Source: Phallusia mammillata
Lineage: Eukaryota > Chordata > Ascidiacea > Phlebobranchia > Ascidiidae
Length of the DNA: 64,000 nt
Reading direction: 5' to 3'
Assembly: GCA_003260075.1 (NCBI GenBank)
Contig: QLIY01000297.1
Location: 1-64,000, forward strand
The notes beneath the pieces are model-generated. The model saw nothing but the letters and a program-made list of their open reading frames with translations, was not told where the DNA came from and searched no databases. The position numbers and the translations under genes are program-made. This document shows positions 37,725 to 61,000 of the stretch, one piece after another; the stretch's first letter is position 1, and the number at the start of each line of letters is the position of its first letter.

Positions 37725-38486
37725 TTTTTATTGTTGGGTTAATGCTTTCTAAAAATTTGTCCTTAAGAATCTAAAAATCACCGCAACATTTGTTTACCGT
37801 AAATCCGCACAAACACGCGTGTGGGGACCCATTAGTTTTTGTTTACAAAAACAATCATATGTGTAGATCAGATGATGTGTATGGTAAATATCGTATAGAA
37901 TATATAAAATGGAAGTATATCAGAAAGCCACTCTTCTAGTTTTTTTAGTCTTTAAATGGCATGTTTTGCCATTTTTGCAGGCATTTGATTAATAATAAGT
38001 GTTGCAGAATTCAATTCCTTTAGTAATCTACATAAAAACACACTTCTGTTCAATTTGTAAATTTCTTTCTGAATACATATTGATTGCAAGATTGCACAAA
38101 CTATTAACAGTGATTATTAAAAAACGAATGAGAAGCAATAAAATAAACAAATAATATAGTCACAGAATCATTGGAACAAGAATGTGTAAAAAGGCAAGAT
38201 GAACACCTAATTCAAGCAGAACATCTTACAATGAAAAACATAGTTTTCACAGTTAGGATATAAATGAACTGACCAACACATTTTCATATTGATTGTGACA
38301 TGATGTAGCACATAATAGATCAATTAAATATTTTTGTTATGTTTGAAAAGGTTAGTGAAACACTGCAGATGTAGCAGCAAAATATCAATGGAATCTAATT
38401 GCAATATATATGGGCAACTCTGGGCGTATGGGTAAAAAATAATAATAAAAACTTGTTTTGAAGCAAGGTGTATCCTAGGCAACAAT
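37725..38486. other. intergenic after N gap, no feature seen
   Basis: AT-rich, likely including the 3' UTR of the minus-strand BED gene. No coding sequence, repeat or RNA gene is apparent. Confidence 0.35.
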
Positions 38487-41400
38487 TTAGTACTGGTCAA
38501 GCAGTTTCCACATGTTTGGGTAGCGAATCATGTTTTCTCTTAAAAATATCACATCTTCTGCATGTTGTTTGGTGTCTTTGTCCACACAGAGGACTGCTGG
38601 ACTTTTAAAGACATACTGGTCAGGCTGGGCAACTGACAGGGGAACTTTAAGGTATTTTAAAGCAAGCTTTGATAGATCCGGCCATGTTGTGCTGTATTCC
38701 ATCCAGTAAACAACAAGGGAAGCAGGAACTGAAGAAAAGTCATTCATGTACTCTTGTACCTGATGCTGTATGTTGTTTGAAAACTTCAGTTTTCCAAATG
38801 AAGGGCAAGAGGTTGCGGCATTCATTGCTTCCACAGTGTCATCCAAGTTAGTTTTTGCAATAAAATGTGAGATTCGTTCCAAACAGGAATGTGGTATATG
38901 GTGCTTTAGCCTAAAACACAGTTAAATTGAATACGTTTGAACCACTCTTTCCAGAACGAAGATTCGCTTATGAAGGTAAAGTAACAACTTAACTAATTGT
39001 TATCTCATTAAAAACATTACATTATTTCAGAAAACATTACATTATTCAAAGTTCTTACTGACCTATTCTTTGTACCTTTGTTAATTTTTTTAGATTCTGA
39101 ACCATAAGCAGCAACCCCGTCAAGTTTGGGTTGCCAAGTTTAAAGAGATTATCAAATTGATTGAAGTAAACAGGCCAAACCCACATTGGTCATAAAAAAA
39201 CTTAAACAAAGCAAAATGCGCAAATTGTGGTACAATATTTCTGTTATGAATTTTTTTATTTCTTGGTGGTGGAATATATATGTGCAGTTGGGCTTGTTTA
39301 TTGTAGGCTTAGACTAGGTATCCATTTATTGCTAACAACAATAACCCACAGGCAAGTTAGTTTTGCATCTACTGTACAACTCTAAACTCTGTTACATGAA
39401 ACAGAAACATACCCAGGGTGCAAAAAAGTGCTGACGAGGTAATCATTGTGGCCAAGTGCTGCATCTTTTAAAGTTAAGCAAGCTTCATAAAATTCATCCA
39501 GCAAGTTCTTAACAACATGATTGTCATCACCATCTCGCAGTTTTCTGAAATTACAGCAGAAAAAATTAAGTTGATTGAAAAAACAAGACCTTACTTCTAA
39601 ACAACATGGTTTAACTAACCATAAATATTCAAATATGCTTGGGTAGCAAAACAGTAATGTATATTTCTTGTCTTGATTCAAGCATGACATTTATTTCACT
39701 AGCCAACTATATACTATCTACCTTTTAATTAATAGTTTACATATGAAATCTTACTTCACTCTTGATGTTAACTCCATGGCAATTGGAATGCCATTGCCGA
39801 GACATGCATCTCTGCTTGCTTCTTCCATAGCCTTTTCAAATGGTTGAAAAATATTCACCAAAGAAAGACAAATTTCCCAATCTTCATCACTGAGATTGGT
39901 GCATATGTTATCAGTGGTTTCTCCAAGCATTGAAATTTCACTTTTCAACTCCAACAGCCTGTGCATCATTTGATACAGGGACAATCCATTTTGTGAGGTT
40001 ACTGTGGCAAGAAGAAGTGGCTGTGGGCGACCCAAATTGACTTGAATTCGTTCAAGACGAAGCATTGCACTATCAGTTTGTTGAAAGTATGTAACAATTT
40101 CTTCAGCCCTTTGAATTGCTTTATCGACTCTTGTTCCAGTTTGCTTCGCCATAACTTTAGCAAAGCACTCTTGGAGTTGGGACCGAAAACATGACAACAA
40201 TTTGAAGTTTTTGAGGATTTTAGCACTTTCTATTGCACTGTTTAGAACTTTGTTTGTACCCACAACAACATGGGTGACATGTGGTCTCCATTTCTCTTGC
40301 AAAGATGATTTACTTTGCATATTTCCGACACAAAAAGTGTCAGTGTCATCTTTTAGAGGTCCAAGAGCATGTAAATCATCTTTTGACCAATCCTTACTGA
40401 GGTATGGCTCAAATGCATTCGAAAAAATATCAAACAATTCATCAGATCCTGCATTAGAATTTAAAAAGCGAAATGCAAGCATCATTTCTGTTTTGGCGTT
40501 CTTTGAAGACACTAGGGTGGTACATGGTAAATGATGAAGATTGTTGGAATGGACATAAATGGCTATAAAAGAACAGTCAACCTGAGGCTTAAAAAGTTCG
40601 ACAGATAAAGATACAGAAGGAACAGATTGTACAGTGTCTCTGATGTATTGTGTCATTTTTTTCTTGGCACAGAAAATGTTGTGTAGAATATGCTTTTTTG
40701 ACATTATGTAATTTGGATGGGCATTCCTAATAAGAGCTGAAAATCCAGTACCATCAAGAATATGACTGGATGGTAAATCATCTATTAAATACTTAATGAT
40801 GCTGTTTGTAATTTTTTGTTCATTGTCATTATTTATCGAATTGCCTGGTTCAGTAAACTGGTCTTCAGTACTAGATTTTAGCGAGTTGTCAAAATTACCA
40901 GCTGATGAGTTTCCAGCACATCCATCGAAATGGTCAAGATCATCTTTCATTTCATCATATGGCTGCAGTACAACATATTTTTCAGTTGGGGCATTTGAGA
41001 CTGTATTTAAATTCAATTCAGAACAGATTTCACCATCTTCATCATCATTTTGGGCACCAGCAAGGCTTGTCGAGGTTTCTGCACATGGCTTTGAATCAAC
41101 ACACTTCTTGTGGTGAACCCACAAATTGGTGGTGTTGCCAAAAGGTCTCCTTATGACTAGTCGGCAAGACAGGCATATTGCAGACGATTTGTCCAGTGGG
41201 CTTTGAATAAAGTAGTTCCAGACTTTAGATTGCTTTTTTACAGGGGAGTTTTTTTTCTTTGTTGTAATGATCTTTTCGTGTTTCGGAAGTCGGTTCGGGG
41301 CAGGTCCTTTGTTTTCTAAACAATTCTTTTTGTGTTTCCATAAGCACGAAGTATTTCCACCTGGAAATCTCACAGGCTTTTTACAAGAATGACAAAAGGC

Positions 41401-41655
41401 ATGTAGGTTGTTTTGGTCTGGTGTAAAATAATTCCAAACATGTGATCTTTTTGCATATGTTCCTCTTATTGTTCTTTTTTGTTGGCCTTTTTTCCCAGCA
41501 CTGTTTGAAATAATTTGGGCACTACATTTTTCATAATGCTTCCATAGATTAGTAGTGTTGCCACATGGTCGTTTAATTATCTTTTTGCACAGGTTACATG
41601 TCACCAATTTGCTGTCAGTTTCACACTTTACAAAATAATCCCATACTTTTGACAT
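38487..41655 (-). CDS. three-BED-finger protein derived from a hAT transposase
   Basis: Three exons, 41655-39755, 39544-39413 and 38910-38487, join in frame to 818 residues. There are three N-terminal BED zinc fingers: KVWDYF with CNLCKK and LWKHYEKC (about 1-45), HVWNYF with CHSCKK and LWKHKKNC (about 70-112), and KVWNYF with CLSCR and LWVHHKKC (about 142-187). An acidic linker follows, then a hAT RNase-H-like core and a C-terminal dimerisation-type segment (DLSKLALKYLKVPLSVAQPD). Catalytic-site positions look lost: the usual D-L-W strand reads VELFKPQ, the D-N-A-S-N stretch reads VGTNK, and the C-x-A-H-x-L-N-L motif reads CFRSQLQEC. The frame is intact over 2.4 kb with two clean introns, so it looks like a domesticated ZBED-type gene rather than an active transposon. 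No terminal repeats flank it. Confidence 0.85.
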
Positions 41656-42814
41656 ACCTTTTGTTCATACTTTAATTAATTTTAAACCAATATTTATTTA
41701 CATGTTTTTCCTAAACAAATAAAAAATGGCGTACATTAAATTAGTATTGTTTTTTTGTCAATACTTCGCAGCACGTCAAGAACAAATAGTTCACCAAACC
41801 AAGGTTCTTGTTTTAATATTCCTACGCCGTGGCATTATTTCGCATTCATCACCTCTTTGTACAAAATATTATCACGAAAGTACATCAAACAAGTCTATGT
41901 AAACATACACAAAACGTATAATTTCATTTTTGTACAATTCAAGGTTTCTTTAATTTAGTAATAAACTGCGCCATTGTCCAGAAAGTTGCACATGCGCCGC
42001 CATCTTTATTCGGCGCTTGCGTTCGAACAGCCAGAAACGGCGCTAGGAATTTTGACATTTAAGGTAGTTTACAAACTATATACATTTGGTCAACTAACAC
42101 ACAACTACATTCTTTACCAATTTACAATTGCAAACATAACGATTACCCCTAAAGGTTTGTGTTTTTTATCTGGCCTGTAGTGTTTGTTTCAGAAACTGGC
42201 GTGGCTGATGAAACGGCGGCGCCAAAATTACATACGGCAACCAGTCTTCTCTCAAAGCTAAGCCTATCCTATCCTATCCTACACTACGCAACACGCTACA
42301 CAGCTAAAACTGGCGAGAGAGAGCCTCGCTGGTAATTCTCTCGCATGGCATTGCTTTTTTCTCTTCTCTCGTTACGAGATGCTGTCAATCAAAAGGACAA
42401 ATTGTCCAATCAGACAGCGTACCGAGCCGAATGCGAAACCCAAATTTGGCATGCCGTGCTTCGTGAAGCAGAACGCGCCGCCTTTTCAGAATTTTATAAA
42501 TAGCAGCAACACGGCATGGAATGTTCAGTCGCTGCGGTAGTGGTCTGGCAGCATTATCTCTGAAAGAAGCTGGGCTGCGTCGCTCTGATTCATCACAGAT
42601 ATCTTCATCTTTTTAAAAAGGTAGAATTATGATTTCATTTGTTTACCTATGGTGTACAGAAGTCATGTTAAAAATTAAAAAAAATATGTTTTCTTGTCAG
42701 TTTATTCCTTGCTCGAGATCGCGCGTCGTGTGACGTCATCGCCTGAGCTGTACAAAACCCGAAGCGCGACGCACGTTGCTTACAATTTGGCGCGTGTGCT
42801 GAACTACAGCAAAC
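41656..42814. promoter_or_regulatory. divergent upstream region of BED gene and POLR2A
   Basis: 1.16 kb between genes read outwards. It holds a TATAAATA at 42495-42502, a perfect TGACGTCA (CRE/ATF-type site) at 42731-42738 about 77 bp before the POLR2A ATG, and a short (CCTAT)n tract near 42263-42281. An inverted repeat GCGAGAGA...TCTCTCGC lies near 42314-42344. The TATA and CRE roles are guesses from sequence only. Confidence 0.45.
42731..42738 (+). promoter_or_regulatory. TGACGTCA site upstream of POLR2A
   Basis: An exact palindromic CREB/ATF consensus in a GC-rich patch 77 bp upstream of the POLR2A start codon. The position suits a proximal promoter or 5' UTR site. Binding is inferred, not shown. 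Confidence 0.4.
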
Positions 42815-54784
<11,970 letters not shown>

Positions 54785-55079
54785 GGACTATGTTACATGA
54801 AATTGGGTTGTAACTATTCTGCTGTATCAACTTCTTTGATTATGCAATATATATGTTTTGTGCTTGTGGGGATGATAAGAAACTGTATGGTCATTTGAGA
54901 ATTGGAAATGGATTTTTGCTGTACAAGGCTTCGTTATCAGCTTTAATGTTCAATAAAATTCAAACCCAAAAAGTGTGTACCATCAAATAGTCTCTGAAGT
55001 CATAAGGTTTTATTTCGTATCTGAATTAGTTTATTGGCCACTGCAAACGATAAAATCACACCACAGAAAATGAGAAACA
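54785..55079. terminator. convergent 3' region of POLR2A and GPN2
   Basis: 295 bp between two stop codons. AATAAA at 54952-54957 on the plus strand, about 170 bp after the POLR2A stop, is a good polyadenylation signal. The GPN2 3' end must lie in the same interval, so the two transcripts probably end close to each other. Confidence 0.6.
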
Positions 55080-56525
55080 TTATGGCGACATATATTTTTC
55101 ATGGATAGATGCTGAGCGAAAATAGTCAAAGTCAGCTCCAACAGCCACTGACAACAACTTTTGAATGTTGCGTTCCTCAATATCCCCATAGCAATATCCA
55201 TTAGCTTTGTCAACCTGCTTTAAGACAGCCAGCATACTTTCCTTTTCCTCCACATGGAGAGGTACAAATGACACCAAACTATAATCTTCAATGACACTGC
55301 ACAGCTTTCTGCAATACATAGAAATTAGAGTTATCTCCCAGGCATGTCCAGGAATTGGGGAGTAAAATCTGTGCCCATAAATAATTTTACTCTATTAATG
55401 CCTGAAAGTCTAGTAGCCTAACCTAAAGTAGATCTCAAAGTTATTTTCTGGAGAAAAGTTTGTGTTTTAACTGGTTTTCTGTGCATGGTGTTGCCAATTT
55501 TTTTTTTTGAAACTCAGAAATTTTGCCTATGCAGATATGGCAACCCTAATATAAATATATGTATGATCAATAGTTGAAAATATAATGCACATTACTCATT
55601 GAGTTTGTGATATTTTTGTGTAAATGGATCTGTATCATCAAGCTCAATCAGTTTTTCAAGGTCCAATACTTCTGTGTAATAATCTAAATGGAAGGGAAAT
55701 CTGAAAAGTAACATGCATTGTGTTCATAAAATATATTAGTGCTATGAAACCCATGTTACCTACTTTCCATACTGTTCAGCTATGTCCATTTTTGAAAGCA
55801 CATTGACATGGGGCATATGCATGTGAAGCATTGTAGAAAGTGAGGTAAGCAGAACAGATACAAATTTACTGGAGTCTGAACAATAATGTGAATCGACCAA
55901 GTGTACTGCAGTCATGCGAATATCGCAGTCTTTGTTTGCCAGCTTTGCAATGACATTACGGAGTGAGGCATGATGAGTATAGAGTTCAACTTGACCAGGA
56001 CAATCAAACACAAAGTACCTGAAAACCGTTTTTTATGTAATGCAGAAAAATTCTGGTCGATCACATATCTAATATGACTAGCTTTTTTGCAATAGTAATT
56101 TGGGAACGAACGATAGGGTTGATATGCACAAACCACAACAAAAAAAGTAATTTGGTATGCAATTAACATCAACGAAAAATACTGTGGATGTAGCGCTAGT
56201 GTTTCACAACATACCTGTCAGAAAACTGTGCCAGTTTCTGCAACAGCCAATCATAGTTCATTTCTAAATACTCCATGCAGTAAAGCAGTGCCCCATTAGG
56301 CCCCAGTGATAAGTTTTTCATAACATCCTCAACAGTGACCAGGTCATTAATATCAATATCACACTCATATGGAATGAAATCATTAGCAGGGTCCAAATTT
56401 ACAACACAACACTCTCTTTTTACAGCTTTTAAAAACTGTTGCAATCCATGGCAGTAGGTAGTTTTCCCACTACCAGGAGGGCCAATAACAACTTGTCCAA
56501 ATGCAGTTTTTTTAAATAGTGGCAT
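55080..56525 (-). CDS. GPN2: GPN-loop GTPase 2
   Basis: Four minus-strand exons, 56525-56215, 56018-55764, 55700-55596 and 55308-55080, give 299 residues (human 310). The Walker A/G1 loop reads GPPGSGKTT, followed by [19 protein letters not shown], the [17 protein letters not shown] insertion, the G3 region [22 protein letters not shown], and a G4-type [15 protein letters not shown]2 rather than GPN3 is indicated by [47 protein letters not shown] and the C-terminal EKYMSP. GPN proteins act in cytoplasmic assembly and nuclear import of RNA polymerase II and III. The ATG at 56525 begins [10 protein letters not shown]. The preceding gene's stop is only 14 nt upstream. Confidence 0.95.
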
Positions 56526-56539
56526 TTTCAAATGTAAGT
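56526..56539 (-). promoter_or_regulatory. 14-nt intercistronic gap MMGT1-GPN2
   Basis: The interval contains no AG dinucleotide. The nearest upstream AG is in GGCAG, overlapping the last MMGT1 codons, and would be a candidate trans-splice acceptor for the downstream GPN2 message. Inference only. Confidence 0.4.
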
Positions 56540-57123
56540 TTATCTGCCGTGAAGGATTTTTCCACGATGCTCAAAACTACAGAAAGACCATCTGTTGCCA
56601 ACAGTTTCGAATGACTTTGTTTTCATGTCAGCATTGACTTGAATGTCTTTAAATTCACCAGCGACCATAAGAATTCCACACGAGGACAGAAACAAACCCA
56701 ATACAGACTGAAACACAATCTAAAAAAAACATTTCAATTTGAAATTATTGGCTGGTTTTTTATTTGGTTTACATTTAAAAAAATTAAATACTGAAACAAA
56801 TATGGGATGCTACAAATTTTCACAAAATATATACGCTGGTTCATTTTTTATTTCTTCATACATTTTTTATTTCTTACTGGACAGTTGTAGCATAAAAAAT
56901 GTAAAGTTTGTCATATTACTTACATCAATTGGAAGAGAATAGAACTCTTGTTCAGTTAAGCGGACAAATGATCGATCTAAAAATCACAAAACATTTAAAA
57001 AAATCAGCAGTAGTACATACATTTACATATTTCAATAAACTTACGCTGCGCAGCAGATATACCAGCATGGACAATGCAAGCAAGACCAACTATCAAAACA
57101 ATCTTCTTAAAAGTTTGCTTCAT
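56540..57123 (-). CDS. MMGT1: ER membrane complex subunit 5 (MMGT1)
   Basis: Three exons, 57123-57045, 56976-56924 and 56719-56540, join to 103 residues (human 131, mainly differing at the C-terminus). It has two membrane segments: [21 protein letters not shown] at the N-terminus, then [21 protein letters not shown]. Between them is the conserved [18 protein letters not shown]. After the second segment come [19 protein letters not shown] and FEHRGKIL. The protein is EMC5, a subunit of the ER membrane protein complex that inserts tail-anchored and multi-pass proteins; it was earlier called membrane magnesium transporter 1. The stop (56542-56540) lies 14 nt before the GPN2 ATG on the same strand, the spacing of a tunicate-type operon. 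Confidence 0.92.
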
Positions 57124-58064
57124 TATTTAGCTAGTTTAAAAGACATGCTACAAAAGGGGTAAAGGCGTAAAGCACAAAAGCTGCTTGAAAGTATGAACAA
57201 CGCTCGTTTGGTTACCATTTCTCTATAGCCTAAAACGAGTTGAGACATGAGAAACATAACCATTGTCCTAATTCCTAAAACGATTAAACGAAGGCGAAAA
57301 ATACGATTTCGAACAATCGCATTCGAACATGCACAAGTATGACGTCACAGAAGCACGGACGTGCTGTTTTAACATTTCTATAAACAATAAAATATGAATA
57401 TTTTTTAACTATTAGAGAGAAGTCAGCACATCGTTTAAATCTCTACAAAACTTGATATGTTTAGTTTTAAAAAATAGTTTACAAACAGTCCTTTAATTTT
57501 GACCAGCACCTTTGGCTTTTGACATTGTCAATACATATGTAAAAGAAACGATAAATGTCTAAAAAATGTTTAGTGAAAAATATCATTATGAATTTCTAAA
57601 AATAGTTTTATCCCACCTTAACACCATGTTGTGAAATTATGGTTTTGTAATGCGATTGCGCAAGTCAGAGAAAACGAGAAAATGTTTTGCTTTTAGGGAA
57701 TTCCCCAAACAACAAAGAGCCGAAATGAATTGTCAACAGAAGTATTTTTGAAGACAAGTATAATAGTAATTAGTAACATCTCGCTCAAAATGCGGCACGG
57801 AAAGTGATATAATGTAACAAACGGCGTGTGACTGAGTTTGGTGATTATTGTTGCAAGAGGTTTAGCAAAATTTCAAACTATTTTCTTGGTAAGTTTGGTA
57901 AAAATTGTAACTTTTTCAAGCACCTAAAAATATGCGGATTTTTAAAAATATTCACTTAATTGTGAATGAATGAATGAATGAATGAATGATACATCAAGAG
58001 ACCTAAGCTGTGGATCACAGTGTGTCATGAGTGGTAAAACATATAGTGATGTGTTTTCTGTAGT
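57124..58064. promoter_or_regulatory. divergent upstream region, MMGT1 and RNA-end protein gene
   Basis: 941 bp between two genes read outwards. A (GAAT)n microsatellite lies at about 57964-57989. TTTTCTGTAG just before 58065 could be a splice acceptor, so an upstream non-coding or coding exon of the right-hand gene may exist. No other feature is seen. Confidence 0.35.
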
Positions 58065-61000
58065 ATGATTTGTTTGAGTTACATTAAAAAATCTTTAAGA
58101 AAAGTTCCTATTCCCAAACTAATAAGGCCAGGTGCAGTAGTTTCAATATTTGACAAACCTCACCTCATTATGGATGAGCAAAAAGGCCAAACTTCAGACA
58201 AACCTTCAACTGCAAATACTGGAGAAGAGGCAGAAGTGCCGTCCACTTCACAGAAGAAACAAAAACCTTTGCAAAAAATCAGACTTGCAGCAGTATTTGA
58301 TAAACCTCCTGCTCCAGTCAAAACACCAACATGTCAGAAAAAGCCACCAATGAAAACTGCACATGATGTGATCAACAGGTTTGTAGGTTGCTATCTATAT
58401 CACTGGTTCTCAAACTTTTTTATAGTTGGGACCAAATGATAGTTTTTTAAGTGTGCAGGGAGCCGCAAAAAAGAAACCTTGATTAAATCACTAAAGATTA
58501 TTACCTTTAAAGCGAAAATAGCAATCTTTGGTGGTTTTCTAAGGTTTGGTGGGAGTCGCAAAATAAGTGGTTGGGAGCCACATGCGACCATGAGACCCGC
58601 ATTTGACAATCACTGATCTAAATCATTGTTATTTATGTACACTTAATGATTTTTAACAGAGTCAAGTGGGATGAATCACTTTCCCCTGATGAATTCTGCG
58701 TTGGTTATACAGATCGCTTTGATGGACTTGTTGAAAAGCCGTTTGCAGATTTCAATTGGGACATAGATATAGCTGGTGTTGGCCCAGATATTTTTTGCAT
58801 TCCTCAACACAGAATTCAATACTTCAAACGGAATGACCGAGTAGTTTGGGATAAGTCAAAACGACTGGACAATGTTTTTGGATCAACTAAAGGATGTGTT
58901 AAAATTCATGATTTAAATGGTGAAAATCATCCAGATGACCTTCAGGCAGAGTGTATTGAAAAAGATGAGAGTTTGCAGGCTAAGAGTGAGGAATACAAGG
59001 GTCCTTCTCTCAATCCAGGTTTGTTGTGGTGTAATGACCTTTGGTTCTTATGTTTGTTATAATTCTACTCTTAAATATTCATGTCATACCCTCCGGATAC
59101 TGAAGCATTATTGTGTTGCTGTTGTTAAAACAAACTTTATTGCAGGCTCTTCAAGACCAAACTGTTTTATTGGTTTCCTTGTTGATGCTCTTGAAGTACG
59201 TCAGAGTGTACATGCTTATTACAGAAAAGTAACTGAAATGGCCAACCAGGCCAATGTTGCACAGGAGGTACAGTCAGCTTTCGTGCCACTAAAGAAACTG
59301 CATGTTAATTTTTGTGTCTGTACAGTTAGCATGGAGGAGTTACAGACTGTAAAAGAGGTATGACGAATTTTGTTAATAAAATTCTGATATTCATACCAAC
59401 GAATGGGTGCATTTTGTAGATAACTCAGCAAGTATGTGAAGATGCAACCTCAATACATGTCAACTTCAGAGGAGTTGGGGAATTTGGACAGAAGGTTAAA
59501 TATGCTGTGCCTGATGCCCCTGGGTTACATGCCCTTGGTACCCGTTTGCAAGAAAAATTAACTGAAGCTGGGATCAACATGCAAGGTAACTTAATATTTT
59601 GGTTTGCCAAGCACATGTAAAAATCCCCCCTTTTTTCAGGAAACTTCTCGCCATTCCAGCCCCATTTGACTTTAATAAAGTTCAGAGGTTCTGCTCCAGC
59701 ACCCGAAATTTCCAGGATTTTGAACAAGAAAATGTTTACAAAATGGGTTTTTAAGCATCAAGTTTTAAATAAAGTTGTGACATGTGAAATAGGATCCACA
59801 GGAGCAGATGGTTTTTACAACATCTTTGCAACATACATACTAAAAGATACTCAGGTGTGAAAAATTGCATAGGAATAGTACTCAGAACACAATTACTAAA
59901 TTTTCTTTTAATTTATATCATACATTTCTCAATACAATTTGCTGTATTTTGCACACTTTTGAACAAAGTGGCAAATCTGTACACATTTGTCACTTTTTAA
60001 ACTGTTGATTTTATTGTTTCAGAGCCAATCTGCCAGTAGTTCGTTGCACTGGGACACACCACAAGGTATAAAAATACATAAATGACATTATTTTTTACTC
60101 TAACATTTTGGATACATACAACAGATTCAAGTTTTGAACACTTTCAACCAGTAAGGAATAAAAAACAAAAACCTCAATCAAGAAACAGGAAAAGGTACTG
60201 TAGTTAATCAATATTTTTAAAAGATGTTGTGCCAAATCTGGCTATTAGCATACTTCGTTTAATTGCTTAGTGATGGTTAATCCCTATTGTGGGCATTCAA
60301 TTAGAAAATTATTTATTTTCATGATTTTTGTCCCAATTCCATCTGCTAATTTGTTAGGCGATAAACCTCTGCACTTACTTTGTTAATTTTTTTAAAATTT
60401 ATATGCAGTAGTTGTCTATGATTAAAATACATTTTTCTAGATATCATAACAATTTGAAAAGAGATGTTGAGATTGGGAAGGCACTGGGTGCAGTACTCAG
60501 ACACAACAAGTTTGGATTCAAAGTTGACTCAGGTATCATGAAGCTTTAAAGTTTTTGTGTGAATTTTATGAACATTATGTTTTTACTGTGATGTTTTGGA
60601 TAGCTGTTGGCAGACACTATACTGATGCTGTAACTGTACTACATAGTACATACCATAGTGTGCTATAACCTTTGGTACTGTGCATGACTGCATGCTATAG
60701 TGCCAATATCCAGTGGTGGGATTCAAATTTTTTTTAGCCGGTTCTGTTCCAAAATCCATTCACAGTAACCAGTAATGCTAACCAGTTCACTGATCTCATA
60801 AAATTTCGTGAGACGGTTCTATAGAACTGGTGCGTACCGGCTGAATCCCACCACTGCCAAAATCTGTAGCTAGTTTTTGTGTATTTGGGAAACATATTTA
60901 TATGACTAGTGATGTTAACAGGCTTCGTTTCTGCCGACTGTGATGAATAAAAATAAAAGTTGTAGAAGCAATGAGGATAGTGTCAAGGCTCAGATGATGT

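Noticed and set aside
37044..37752. Long frame through the second N gap
   Set aside because: Nearly all residues are undefined; only the absence of stops in N makes it look long.
55080..56525. GPN3 identity for the GPN-loop GTPase
   Set aside because: Several stretches ([26 protein letters not shown] end) match GPN2 and not GPN3.
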